From Firmicutes bacterium UBA3914 (GTDB taxonomy: Bacteria > Bacillota > Limnochordia > Darwinibacteriales > Darwinibacteriaceae), in contig DGEY01000009.1 in the NCBI GenBank assembly GCA_002391385.1, forward strand, positions 1 through 25,631: a stretch of 25,631 bases of DNA, read 5' to 3'. Position numbers and translations under genes: made by a program. This document shows positions 8,010-14,855 of this stretch, in pieces. The stretch's first letter is position 1, and every line of letters begins with the position of its first letter. The notes below the pieces were generated by a model. It searched no databases. It was not told where the DNA came from and saw only the letters and a list, made by a program, of their open reading frames with translations.

Positions 8010-8447
8010 TTACCTAAGCTCCCGGTAGAAGGCCACAGCGCCGGCGATGTCTTGGGCATTGGGGCGCCCTTTGGCGATGCCGCCGAGAAGCTTCAGGGGG
8101 CCATAGTCGCTGAAACCGCGGCAGCCGTAAACTCCTAAAATCTGCGCGCCCTTTTCCCTGGCGATCTGCTCCAGGTCCCGCAAATCGGGCTTCCACAATC
8201 CGTAGGTGTAAACGACGAAAATCTTCTTGCCCCTGGGCAGGTTCCTAGCGGCGCAGGCTGTGACAGTGGAGTGCAGCTTGGAGCAATAGATGCCGGAGGC
8301 GAAACCGATGAGATCATAGGCCGCAAGGTCAACTTCCGGGCTGGCGGATGCCTCCATCAGATCGACACCGCCTTCTTGGGCTATGGCGTCCAGGAGCTTT
8401 TTGGTGTTCCCGTGGTGCTGGGAGCAGTAGATGATAGCCGTTTGCAT
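8010..8447 (-). CDS. Flavodoxin family protein
   Basis: This is a 145-residue flavodoxin-fold protein. The N-terminal strand-loop MQTAIIYCSQHHGNTKKLLDAIA contains the FMN phosphate-binding loop SQHHGNT. YDLIGFASGIYCSKLHSTV, KKIFVVYTYGLWKP and YGCRGFSDYGPLKLLGGIAKGRPN follow in flavodoxin order, and the last region resembles flavodoxin-like reductive-stress proteins more than classic electron-carrier flavodoxins. The frame is open further upstream, but ATG 8447 follows GGGGGAGAG and begins the beta-1 strand, so it was chosen. It is divergent from the vWA gene and stands alone. Its partner is unknown. Confidence 0.87.
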   Translation of the reverse strand: MQTAIIYCSQHHGNTKKLLDAIAQEGGVDLMEASASPEVDLAAYDLIGFASGIYCSKLHSTVTACAARNLPRGKKIFVVYTYGLWKPDLRDLEQIAREKGAQILGVYGCRGFSDYGPLKLLGGIAKGRPNAQDIAGAVAFYRELR

Positions 8448-8616
8448 GGGCTCTCCCCCTCTGGTGGATTGTGCTCGGGTGGTCACGTCTGTAACATTAT
8501 TCCCTAGAGGGGAAGCTTCCTGCTGAAGTCGAGATTTGTCGCCTGTGAAGCGACCAGATGACCAGCTGCTCCTGCTATCCTGTAAGCAAATAAACATAGG
8601 GGAAAGGGGTAGTAGG

Positions 8617-9264
8617 ATGGGCTTAACCGAGCTGGTTTTCCTTTTGGACAAAAGCGGTTCCATGGGCGGCCTGGAAGAGGACACCATCGGCGGCTACAAT
8701 GCCCTTTTGGCCGACCAGAAGAAGCTGGAGGGCCGCTGCCGGGTGACCACAGTGCTTTTCGATCACGGTTATCACCTGCTCCATGACCGGGTTGACCTGG
8801 CGGCCGTGCAGCCTCTTACCAGGGCGGAATACCAGGTGGGGGGCTCCACCGCGCTGCTCGACGCCATGGGCCTCACCATCCAGAGGATCAAGGCGGAGCA
8901 GGAGCCAACGGCTGACGGGGACGCTGCGCGCCAGGTCATGTTCGTGATCATCACCGACGGCCTTGAAAACAGCAGCAGGGAGTTTTCGGTGGAGAGGGTG
9001 AAGGCCCTGGTGGAAGAGGCGAAGGACAAACACGGTTGGGAGTTTGTCTTTTTGGGGGCCAACATGGATGCCATCGCCACCGCCGGCCAGTATGGCATCG
9101 GTGCGGACCGGGCCCAGAGCTTCCATGCGGATCCCCGGGGTATCGCCCTCAACTTCGCCGTGATGAGCGAGACGGTGGCTGCCTACCGGCAAACCGGCCA
9201 GGTGCAGGGGGACTGGAGGCGAAAAATCGCCCGGGACTACAAGCAGCGCAGCCCCAGGCCGTGA
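8617..9264 (+). CDS. von Willebrand factor type A domain protein
   Basis: This is a 215-residue cytoplasmic single-domain vWA protein without signal peptide. The metal-ion-dependent adhesion site is complete: D11-x-S13-x-S15 (FLLDKSGSM), the GGSTALLDA threonine, and the aspartate in IITDGLEN. The segment TIGGYNALLADQKKLEG after the MIDAS is typical of a bacterial vWA subgroup related to YegL/TerY-like proteins. Such proteins usually scaffold metal-dependent complexes, and no partner is obvious here. ATG 8617 follows GGGGAAAGGGGT. The gene's stop lies next to a hairpin that serves the opposite strand. The neighbouring macro-domain operon may be functionally linked, but only proximity supports this. 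Confidence 0.88.
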   Translation: MGLTELVFLLDKSGSMGGLEEDTIGGYNALLADQKKLEGRCRVTTVLFDHGYHLLHDRVDLAAVQPLTRAEYQVGGSTALLDAMGLTIQRIKAEQEPTADGDAARQVMFVIITDGLENSSREFSVERVKALVEEAKDKHGWEFVFLGANMDAIATAGQYGIGADRAQSFHADPRGIALNFAVMSETVAAYRQTGQVQGDWRRKIARDYKQRSPRP

Positions 9265-9291
9265 AAAAAGATCCCAGGTCAGCCTGGGATC
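9265..9291 (-). terminator. Terminator of the UPF0251/DUF5320 operon
   Basis: GATCCCAGG (9270-9278) and CCTGGGATC (9283-9291) form a 9-bp stem with a 4-nt loop. On the minus strand the stem is followed directly by TTTTTT, a textbook intrinsic terminator lying just beyond the UPF0251 stop codon. On the plus strand it could also end the vWA transcript, though without a U-run. Confidence 0.85.
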
Positions 9292-9663
9292 TTACATATC
9301 ATGTCTGCCGTGTCTTCCGCCAAGCCCCCGCCGCTGCCTGCGGCAGCGGCCGCAGCCGTAGGCAGCCTGGTCCGGCGGGTACAGCTCATAATCCCCGCCT
9401 TCAATGCGCAGGACAGCGCCTTCGTACAAAGCCTGGGCTACCTTGTGGCGGGCAGCGGCATAGATGCGCTGGACGGTGGTGCGGGCCACATCCATACGCT
9501 GGGCCGCCTCTTCCTGGGTGAGCCCTTCCAGATCCAGCAGGCGGATGGATTCATACTCATCCACCGTCATGACCACCTCACCGTGGGGAGGGGCGTGTAA
9601 AGGTCCGAACAGCGTATGCGGCGGCAGGCAGCATACCCTGCGCCCTTTGCGGGGTCTCGGCAA
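9292..9663 (-). CDS. UPF0251 (DUF134) family predicted DNA-binding protein
   Basis: This is a 123-residue protein of the UPF0251/DUF134 family, thought to be small sigma-70 region 4-like helix-turn-helix regulators. It has the family head PRPRKGRRVCCLP and FGPL, the segment VVMTVDEYESIRLLDLEGLTQEEAAQRMDVARTTVQRIYAAARHKVAQAL carrying the HTH, and LRIEGGDYELY. The tail YGCGRCRRQRRGLGGRHGRH is rich in Cys, His and Arg and may bind metal or nucleic acid. The start is taken as TTG 9663, which gives the canonical M-PRPRK beginning with AGGAG eight bases upstream; GTG 9672 would lie on top of the ribosome site. It nearly abuts the upstream DUF5320 gene, whose stop is inside this gene's leader. Confidence 0.88.
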   Translation of the reverse strand: MPRPRKGRRVCCLPPHTLFGPLHAPPHGEVVMTVDEYESIRLLDLEGLTQEEAAQRMDVARTTVQRIYAAARHKVAQALYEGAVLRIEGGDYELYPPDQAAYGCGRCRRQRRGLGGRHGRHDM

Positions 9664-9668
9664 CAGGA

Positions 9669-9914
9669 TCACTCCTCATGTTCTTCGCGCTGAACAGCTC
9701 TTAGTTCTTCTTCGATCAAGCCAAGCTGCCTTTCCAGCAGCTTCTTCCGTTCCTGCAGCAGCTCTTCCCGGGTGAAACCCGCAGAATACCAGCGACGCCA
9801 GCCAGAAGCCCAGCCCCAGCCGGGAGCAGCGCGCAGGCCCCAACCGCAGGGACCCAGGCCCCGTCCCGTAAGGGGACCCAAACCCCATGGTCCCGTTCCA
9901 TCCATTCTAGGCAT
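9669..9914 (-). CDS. DUF5320 family protein
   Basis: This is an 81-residue protein with the DUF5320 signature MPRMDGTGPWGLGPLTGRGLGPCG at the N-terminus, a glycine/tryptophan-rich middle and a charged C-terminal helix (about residues 48-81, rich in Glu, Leu and Lys) likely to form a coiled coil. The function is unknown. Family members are habitually encoded beside UPF0251 proteins and nitrogenase-cofactor-like (NifX/NifB) or Mrp proteins; only the UPF0251 partner is present here. ATG 9914 follows AGGAGGG. It is first in the leftward operon, with a clear promoter 50 bases upstream. Confidence 0.85.
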   Translation of the reverse strand: MPRMDGTGPWGLGPLTGRGLGPCGWGLRAAPGWGWASGWRRWYSAGFTREELLQERKKLLERQLGLIEEELRAVQREEHEE

Positions 9915-9941
9915 CCCGTCTTTTCCCTCCTTTCTTTTTGG

Positions 9942-9990
9942 GCATATGTTCATTTGCTTTCAGTATAACTTGATTATGGACATATGTCAA
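9942..9990 (-). promoter_or_regulatory. Promoter of the DUF5320-UPF0251 operon with CATATG repeats
   Basis: Reading leftward, TTGACA (9990-9985) and TATACT (9967-9962) are 17 bases apart, a near-consensus sigma-A promoter. A 10-bp palindrome GACATATGTC (9979-9988) overlaps the -35 box. A related motif (GAACATATGC on the minus strand, 9942-9951) lies just downstream of the start site. Two similar boxes flanking the promoter suggest an operator pair, perhaps for autoregulation by the UPF0251 protein. Confidence 0.7.
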
Positions 9991-10132
9991 TAACCCGCCG
10001 GCAGTTTTTCAAAAAGAATTAGGCCTTGTTAAGTTCTCCAACGAAAAATTTGCCCAAAAGGAAGGAGGAAGGGCTTGGCTAGAGAATGATTATCACATGG
10101 GGACTACGTCCTCTTGTTCCTTTTGTCAGTGG

Positions 10133-10146
10133 TGCAAACGTTATCA
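10133..10146 (+). promoter_or_regulatory. cre/LacI-family operator-like site upstream of malE
   Basis: TGCAAACGTTATCA fits the catabolite-responsive-element pattern TGWAARCGYTWNCW at all but the third position and has the central CG of LacI-family operators. It lies 65 bases before the malE ATG, in a 296-base non-coding stretch (9915-10210) that otherwise holds only the leftward DUF5320 promoter region. It may bind CcpA or a MalR-like repressor. I could not place a convincing -35/-10 pair next to it. Confidence 0.5.
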
Positions 10147-10210
10147 CGCGGAGGTGATGGGTTCGGTCTTTTTGTCGTCTCAGCGGAGAAAAACAAATGG
10201 AGGTGCCTGT

Positions 10211-11410
10211 ATGAAAAGAGTAGCTGCGCTGTTTTTGGTATTGCTGTTAACTGTGGCCTTGAGCCTGCCGGCAGCCGCTTCTGTCCCCGGAGAGCTGCTG
10301 ATCTGGTCCGATGGTGAAAGGGCTCCCGTACTTACGGAAGTGGCCCGGAACTTTGTGGCCGAGTATGGCATTCCCGTGAAGATCCAAGAGCTGCCCTTTG
10401 GCGATATCCGCGATAACCTGGCCATCGTGGCCCCCACCGGTGAAGGCCCCGACATCATTGTAGGTGCCCACGACTGGCTGGGACAGCTGGTCACCGATGG
10501 TCTCATTGAACCCATCGACATTGAGGATCCGTCCCTGTTCCTCCAGTCCGGCTTGGACGCCTTTACCTGGGGCGGGAAGTACTACGGCATCCCCTACGCC
10601 ATTGAGTCCATCGGCCTGTTCTACAACAAAGACCTGGTGGGCGAAGACGGCATCGGCAGCTTTGAAGAGCTGGTGGAGCTGTACCATGCTGAGCTGGCGC
10701 CCAAGGGCATCTACGGCCTGGTGCTGCCCCAGCCCGATCCCTACCATACTTTCCCCTTCTTCAGCATGCTGGGGGGCTATGTCTTCGGCACAGATGAAGA
10801 GGGCGTGCTGAACCCGCTGGATGTGGGTCTGGCCAACGCCGGGGCCGTGGAGGGCTTTGAGTTCTTCGAGCGGCTGCTGGATGAGGGAGTAATCGCCAGG
10901 GCCACACCCTATGACACCATGATGAGCCTGTTCCAAAACGGCCAGGCCGCGACCATGATGACTGGCCCCTGGGCCTTTGGTGATGTGCGGGCTGCCGGGG
11001 TTAACTACGGGTTCACCCAGATTCCTTCCTACAAAGGGCAGTACGGCAAGCCCTTCCTGGGTGCCCAAGGGTTCATGATCAGCGCCTTCAGCGAGAACAA
11101 GATGCTGGCCAACATCTTCCTCAATGAGTTTGTGGCCACCAAAGAAACCATGCTGGCCATTTACGAAGGGGATCCCCGTCCCACCGCTTTCCTGCCTGCA
11201 GCGGAGATCATCAACGAAGATCCCGATATGCGTGGCGTGATGGAGGCCGCGGCAGAGGCAACACCCATGCCGGCCATCCCCGCGATGAACTCGGTGTGGA
11301 CGGCTTGGAGCGACGCCATTGAGCTGGTGATCAACCAGCAGTCCGCTCCCAAGGATGCCATCGAAAACGCAGTGGAGATTATTGTCCAGACCATCAAGGA
11401 CAGCATGTAA
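10211..11410 (+). CDS. malE: Maltose/maltodextrin-type ABC transporter binding protein
   Basis: This is a 399-residue extracellular binding protein of the MalE group, delivering malto-oligosaccharides or a similar glycan to the MalF/MalG pair downstream. It opens with a signal peptide (MKRVAALFLVLLLTVALSLP, cleavage likely after PAAA) without a lipobox. The mature protein shows MalE-like blocks: PDIIVGAHDWLGQLVTDGLIEPI, YYGIPYAIESIGLFYNKDLV, the MMTGPWAFGDVRAAGVNYGF segment and GKPFLGAQGFMIS. An in-frame upstream extension to 10097 is rejected because GGAGGTGCCTGT immediately precedes ATG 10211 and the signal peptide begins there. A strong hairpin follows the gene. Sugar specificity is inferred from similarity. 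Confidence 0.9.
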   Translation: MKRVAALFLVLLLTVALSLPAAASVPGELLIWSDGERAPVLTEVARNFVAEYGIPVKIQELPFGDIRDNLAIVAPTGEGPDIIVGAHDWLGQLVTDGLIEPIDIEDPSLFLQSGLDAFTWGGKYYGIPYAIESIGLFYNKDLVGEDGIGSFEELVELYHAELAPKGIYGLVLPQPDPYHTFPFFSMLGGYVFGTDEEGVLNPLDVGLANAGAVEGFEFFERLLDEGVIARATPYDTMMSLFQNGQAATMMTGPWAFGDVRAAGVNYGFTQIPSYKGQYGKPFLGAQGFMISAFSENKMLANIFLNEFVATKETMLAIYEGDPRPTAFLPAAEIINEDPDMRGVMEAAAEATPMPAIPAMNSVWTAWSDAIELVINQQSAPKDAIENAVEIIVQTIKDSM

Positions 11411-11420
11411 AAAGCACGTC

Positions 11421-11461
11421 GAGCCGATTCCCCTTGGAGCCTCTCCAGGGGGAATCGGCTC
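11421..11461 (+). terminator. Strong hairpin between malE and malF
   Basis: GAGCCGATTCCCC (11421-11433) pairs perfectly with GGGGAATCGGCTC (11449-11461), and the interior TGGAG/CTCCA continues the stem, so nearly the whole 41 bases fold. There is no T-run after it. It is probably an mRNA-end stabiliser or partial terminator that lets malE be expressed above malF and malG. Confidence 0.7.
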
Positions 11462-11484
11462 CTAGCTAGATCAAGAAATGAGTG

Positions 11485-13002
11485 ATGGAATTGGCTAAGC
11501 TCATCAAGGGAATCTTCCTGGGCATTTTCAACGTGGTCATCATCTGGATTGCGTTATTCCTCTACAGCCACGGGGCCTATTGGATCCTGCTCCTTTTGCT
11601 TTTGGGGGCGGCCCTGGTCAACTTCATCTTCATCTCTGAGCGGGGTTACCCCTACCGCTATCTACTGCCCGCGTCCTTTTTCATGATTCTTTTGGTGGTC
11701 TATCCGATCATCTATACCGTCTATGTTTCCGTGACCAATTACGGCACAGGCAACATCCTCAGCAAAGAGCAGGTCATCGCCCAGCTGCAGGAGCGCCGCA
11801 TCCACGATGGGGATGCGGGCAGCTACTCCTACACAGCGTACCGCGATGATCAGGGGCAGCTGTGGTTCCTGTTCACGGGGCCCCAGGGGGAGCTGCTCCT
11901 GGGCCACGCCGGCCAGCTGGAGCGGGTGCAGGAAGGAGATGCCAGCCTGAACCGCCTGGCGGAGTTTACCGAGCTCACCCGGGCCGATTTGGTGCGGGCC
12001 ACCAACGAGATTTCCGCCCTTTCCTTTGCCTTGGATGAAACCAGCCAGCTGCAGATGCGCAATATCAACTCCTTTGGGGTGTACCGCCCCCAGTACCAGT
12101 ACAGCAGGGAGCGGGATGAGCTTTTGGATCTGGAAAGCGGAATCATCTACCAGCCTGTGCTGGGCTACTTCCAGGCCCCCGACGGGACCCGCTTGACGCC
12201 GGGGTTCAGGGAGGTTATCGGCCTGCAGAATTTCCGCAAGCTGTTCAGCAACCCCCAGGTGACCGGCCCCTTTATGCGGGTGTTTATCTGGACTGTGCAG
12301 TGGGCCCTGCTCAGCGTGGGCTGCACCTTTGCCGTCGGGCTGTTCTTGGCCATTTTGCTGAACGACCCTTACCTGCGCTGGCGCCGCTTTTACCGGGCTG
12401 TGCTGATTCTGCCCTATGCGGTTCCCGCCTTCATCTCCGCGCTGATCTGGCGGGGGCTTTTCCATACCGAGCTGGGGGTAATCAACCGCATCCTCAAAGC
12501 CACCATCGGCTCCGGGGTGCCCTGGCTGCAGGACCCCGTATGGGCTAAGGTGGCCCTGGTCATCCTCAACCTCTGGCTGGGCTTCCCCTACATGATGATC
12601 GTGTGTTTGGGGGCCCTGCAGAGCATCAACCAGGAGATGTACGAGGCGGCGCTGGTGGATGGTGCCTCGTCCTGGCAGCAGTTCCGGCACATCACCCTGC
12701 CCCTGCTCATGGTGAGCGTGGCGCCCCTTTTGATCGCGTCCTTTTCCTTTAACTTCAACAACTTCTCGGTGATCTACCTCTTGACCAGGGGCCGGCCGCC
12801 CATTGTGGGCGCCCAGACCCCCGCGGGCCACACCGACATCCTCATTTCCTACACCTACCGCCTGGCCTTTGAAAGCGGCCGGGGAGTGGACTACGGTTTG
12901 GCCTCCGCGGTCACCTTGGTTATCTTCCTCATCACCGGAACCCTGACTTTCATCAACTTCCGCTTTACCGGCGCCCTGGAGGAGGTGCGCAAGAATGTAT
13001 AG
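11485..13002 (+). CDS. malF: Maltodextrin-type ABC permease MalF with large external domain
   Basis: This 505-residue permease is much longer than the 303-residue one upstream. Three N-terminal membrane segments (about residues 10-28, 33-52, 60-85) are followed by a hydrophilic insert of about 170 residues (86-255) corresponding in position to the MalF P2 domain that contacts MalE. The permease core (from about 262) carries the EAA loop EAALVDGASSWQQFRHITLP near residues 386-405. A GTG one codon earlier (11482) is an alternative start; the ribosome site is weak in either case. The gene overlaps malG by eight bases, indicating translational coupling. No ATPase is encoded. Confidence 0.92.
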   Translation: MELAKLIKGIFLGIFNVVIIWIALFLYSHGAYWILLLLLLGAALVNFIFISERGYPYRYLLPASFFMILLVVYPIIYTVYVSVTNYGTGNILSKEQVIAQLQERRIHDGDAGSYSYTAYRDDQGQLWFLFTGPQGELLLGHAGQLERVQEGDASLNRLAEFTELTRADLVRATNEISALSFALDETSQLQMRNINSFGVYRPQYQYSRERDELLDLESGIIYQPVLGYFQAPDGTRLTPGFREVIGLQNFRKLFSNPQVTGPFMRVFIWTVQWALLSVGCTFAVGLFLAILLNDPYLRWRRFYRAVLILPYAVPAFISALIWRGLFHTELGVINRILKATIGSGVPWLQDPVWAKVALVILNLWLGFPYMMIVCLGALQSINQEMYEAALVDGASSWQQFRHITLPLLMVSVAPLLIASFSFNFNNFSVIYLLTRGRPPIVGAQTPAGHTDILISYTYRLAFESGRGVDYGLASAVTLVIFLITGTLTFINFRFTGALEEVRKNV

Positions 13003-13852
13003 AAGGCACAGTTTCTTGGGGGCGCTCTGGCGCCATGGGGTGCTTTTGGTCTTCGTGGCGTTTGCCCTTTTCCCCATCCTGTGGGTGATCTCCGCATCGT
13101 TCAATCCCGCCAACACCTTGGTGGGGCAGGGCTTGATTCCCCCCAACCCCAGTTTGGATAACTACCGGGAAGTGTTCACCAGCGAGCAGTATCCCATTGC
13201 CCTCTGGATCAAAAACTCGGTGGTCATCGGTTTGATCACCTCCACTTTGGTGGTGATCATGACCTCCTTTGCCGCCTACGCCTTTTCCCGTTTCCGCTTC
13301 AAGGGCAGGCGGACCGGCCTGTTTGCTTCCCTGCTGGTCCAGGTCTTCCCCCAGATGCTGGCCGCGGTGTCCATTTACCTCTTGGTGCTCAGCATCGGCC
13401 GCCTGATCCCGGCTCTCGGGATCAACACCCATGCCGGTTTGATCATGGTCTACCTTGGGGGAGCCATGGGGGTTAACGCCTGGCTCATGAAGGGCTACTT
13501 CGATACCATCCCCAACTCCCTGGAGGAGTCGGCCATGATCGATGGGGCCTCGCCCTTCCAGGCGTTTTTCATGATCATCCTGCCCCTGGCCCGGCCCATT
13601 TTGGCCGTGGTGTTTCTGCTGCAGTTCATCGGCGTCTATTCCGAACTGATTTTGGCCAGCGTGCTGATTACCTCCACGGAGAAGTACACCCTGGCGGTGG
13701 GCCTGCAGCTGTTCATCCAGGATCAGTATGCCAGCCGCTGGGGGGTGTTTGCCGCGGCTTCGGTTTTGGGAGCCCTGCCCATTGTCCTGCTCTTTGTCTT
13801 TCTCCAGAAATACCTGGTTACGGGGCTCATCAGCGGCGCGGTGAAGGGCTGA
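12995..13852 (+). CDS. malG: Maltodextrin-type ABC permease MalG
   Basis: This is the partner permease, 285 residues, with six predicted membrane segments starting at LWRHGVLLVFVAFALFPILW. The EAA loop reads ESAMIDGASPFQAFFMIILP at about residues 177-196, and the C-terminus is KYLVTGLISGAVKG, the usual MalG ending. The start ATG lies inside the end of malF, preceded by GGAGGTGCG within the malF coding sequence. It heterodimerises with MalF and needs an ATPase from elsewhere. Its stop is 87 bases before the first lipoprotein gene. Confidence 0.93.
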   Translation: MYRRHSFLGALWRHGVLLVFVAFALFPILWVISASFNPANTLVGQGLIPPNPSLDNYREVFTSEQYPIALWIKNSVVIGLITSTLVVIMTSFAAYAFSRFRFKGRRTGLFASLLVQVFPQMLAAVSIYLLVLSIGRLIPALGINTHAGLIMVYLGGAMGVNAWLMKGYFDTIPNSLEESAMIDGASPFQAFFMIILPLARPILAVVFLLQFIGVYSELILASVLITSTEKYTLAVGLQLFIQDQYASRWGVFAAASVLGALPIVLLFVFLQKYLVTGLISGAVKG

Positions 13853-13939
13853 TTTGTGTTGGAAATAACTTACTGGAAAGAGCAGGAAGTGAAGACCCCG
13901 TGCAGAAAAGTGCATACACTAGACCTTAGGGGGGGTTCC

Positions 13940-14617
13940 ATGAGACCCAAAAAACTGGTCGGATTGATGCTGGTGCTCGGGGTTCTGCTTTTGACGGGCT
14001 GTGCAGGGGAGTTCCATACTGACTTGTATGTGCAGGATGTCTTGGAGGTGGCCAGCGGCGAAGAGGAATACGTTTTGACCACCGGTACCATCTTCGTTGA
14101 GTCACCCGGTGAGGATTTCAACGCTCAGCTCCAGGCTATTCTGGAAGCGACTTTTCGGGACGTGAAGAACGTCCGCACTGGAACGGGTGAGTACGGTTCC
14201 AAGGTGATTGCGGATCTGAAGGTGCCTGTGGTGCTGTTTGAGGATTCCCAGGCGGGACCCTGGGCTGAGGAGGCCCTGGCCGTACTGGTGATGCCCATGG
14301 AGGAAGGGCACACCGCCTTTGGCTTGATGCTCAACGGGGAGAAAATTGACGGCATCTTCGCCAGCTTCCTGGAAGATTCCTTTTACAGTGTGGGTGTCAA
14401 GGACTTCACCTTCTACATCAAGCTCAACAATGACCTGCGGGAACTCGCGGCTGTTTACCTCCAGGGTGTCTACGCCAACGGCCGGCCTTTCCACTATGAG
14501 GAGCCCATGGAGCTGGAAAGGCGGGACACAGTGGAGCTGAAACTGGGCGATGTGGCCAGAGACTACGCCTACGAAGAGGGCTATGTGTTCTTAGGGGTCT
14601 TGGCGCCGGTGGAATGA
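13940..14617 (+). CDS. Lipoprotein of unknown function, first tandem paralogue
   Basis: This is a 225-residue predicted lipoprotein. The signal MRPKKLVGLMLVLGVLLLTG is followed by the lipobox cysteine, then AGEFHTDLYVQDVLEVASGEEEYVLTTGTIFVESP. The body is acidic and beta-rich without a catalytic motif I recognise. It contains the block YLQGVYANGRP near the C-terminus, shared with the neighbouring paralogue. The frame is open from 13856, but ATG 13940 has TAGGGGGGG just upstream and starts the signal peptide. It follows the malG gene by 87 bases, so it could be read from the mal transcript. Its role in sugar uptake is speculative. It is followed by its own terminator. Confidence 0.8.
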   Translation: MRPKKLVGLMLVLGVLLLTGCAGEFHTDLYVQDVLEVASGEEEYVLTTGTIFVESPGEDFNAQLQAILEATFRDVKNVRTGTGEYGSKVIADLKVPVVLFEDSQAGPWAEEALAVLVMPMEEGHTAFGLMLNGEKIDGIFASFLEDSFYSVGVKDFTFYIKLNNDLRELAAVYLQGVYANGRPFHYEEPMELERRDTVELKLGDVARDYAYEEGYVFLGVLAPVE

Positions 14618-14636
14618 AAAGTTCAGGTAAGCGGAG

Positions 14637-14664
14637 GGCTGGGAGGTTAAGCTCCCGGCCTTTT
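14637..14664 (+). terminator. Terminator after first lipoprotein gene
   Basis: GGCTGGGAG (14637-14645) pairs with CTCCCGGCC (14652-14660), with one G-U pair, around a 6-nt loop and is followed by TTTT. The sequence CCATGCCCGG directly follows and recurs after the second lipoprotein's terminator. Confidence 0.75.
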
Positions 14665-14716
14665 CCATGCCCGGAAGGGAACCCAGGCGTCATCACCTGG
14701 CTGAACACGGGGAAAA

Positions 14717-14735
14717 TGTAACACGAAGCGTTACA
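14717..14735 (+). promoter_or_regulatory. Inverted repeat TGTAAC-N7-GTTACA, operator candidate
   Basis: A perfect 6-7-6 inverted repeat lies in the 238-base gap between the two lipoprotein genes. Further possible small hairpins follow (a GGCGCA/TGTGCC stem and TTCCAC/GTGGAA at about 14775-14795) before the second gene's ribosome site. It could be a repressor operator or part of a structured leader. I see no match to a riboswitch class I know. Confidence 0.4.
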
Positions 14736-14855
14736 AGGCGCAGTATGCCTGTGCCGGGTGGCCAGGCAGGAACTTCCACGCTTCCGGTGGAATCTCATGT
14801 TCATGCGGCTCCGGCCGCGGCGAGCCGACTGGCAGCTTGCTACAGGGAGGTTTTG

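Noticed and set aside
10086..10157. Possible 23-codon leader peptide ATG 10086 to TGA upstream of malE
   Set aside because: The nearest AGGAGG-like site is too far away (about 15 bases), and the peptide has no amino-acid bias suggesting attenuation.
11662..13146. 494-codon minus-strand open frame opposite malF/malG
   Set aside because: The translation is His/Gln/Gly-rich, typical of antisense to a membrane protein in GC-rich DNA; both permeases on the plus strand are unmistakable.
12965..13915. 316-codon minus-strand open frame opposite malG
   Set aside because: It overlaps malG completely and has the same antisense composition, with no motif.
14700..14855. Cobalamin or cyclic-di-GMP riboswitch in the lipoprotein leader
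   Set aside because: I looked for the B12 box and the GEMM core motifs and found neither; only generic stems are present.
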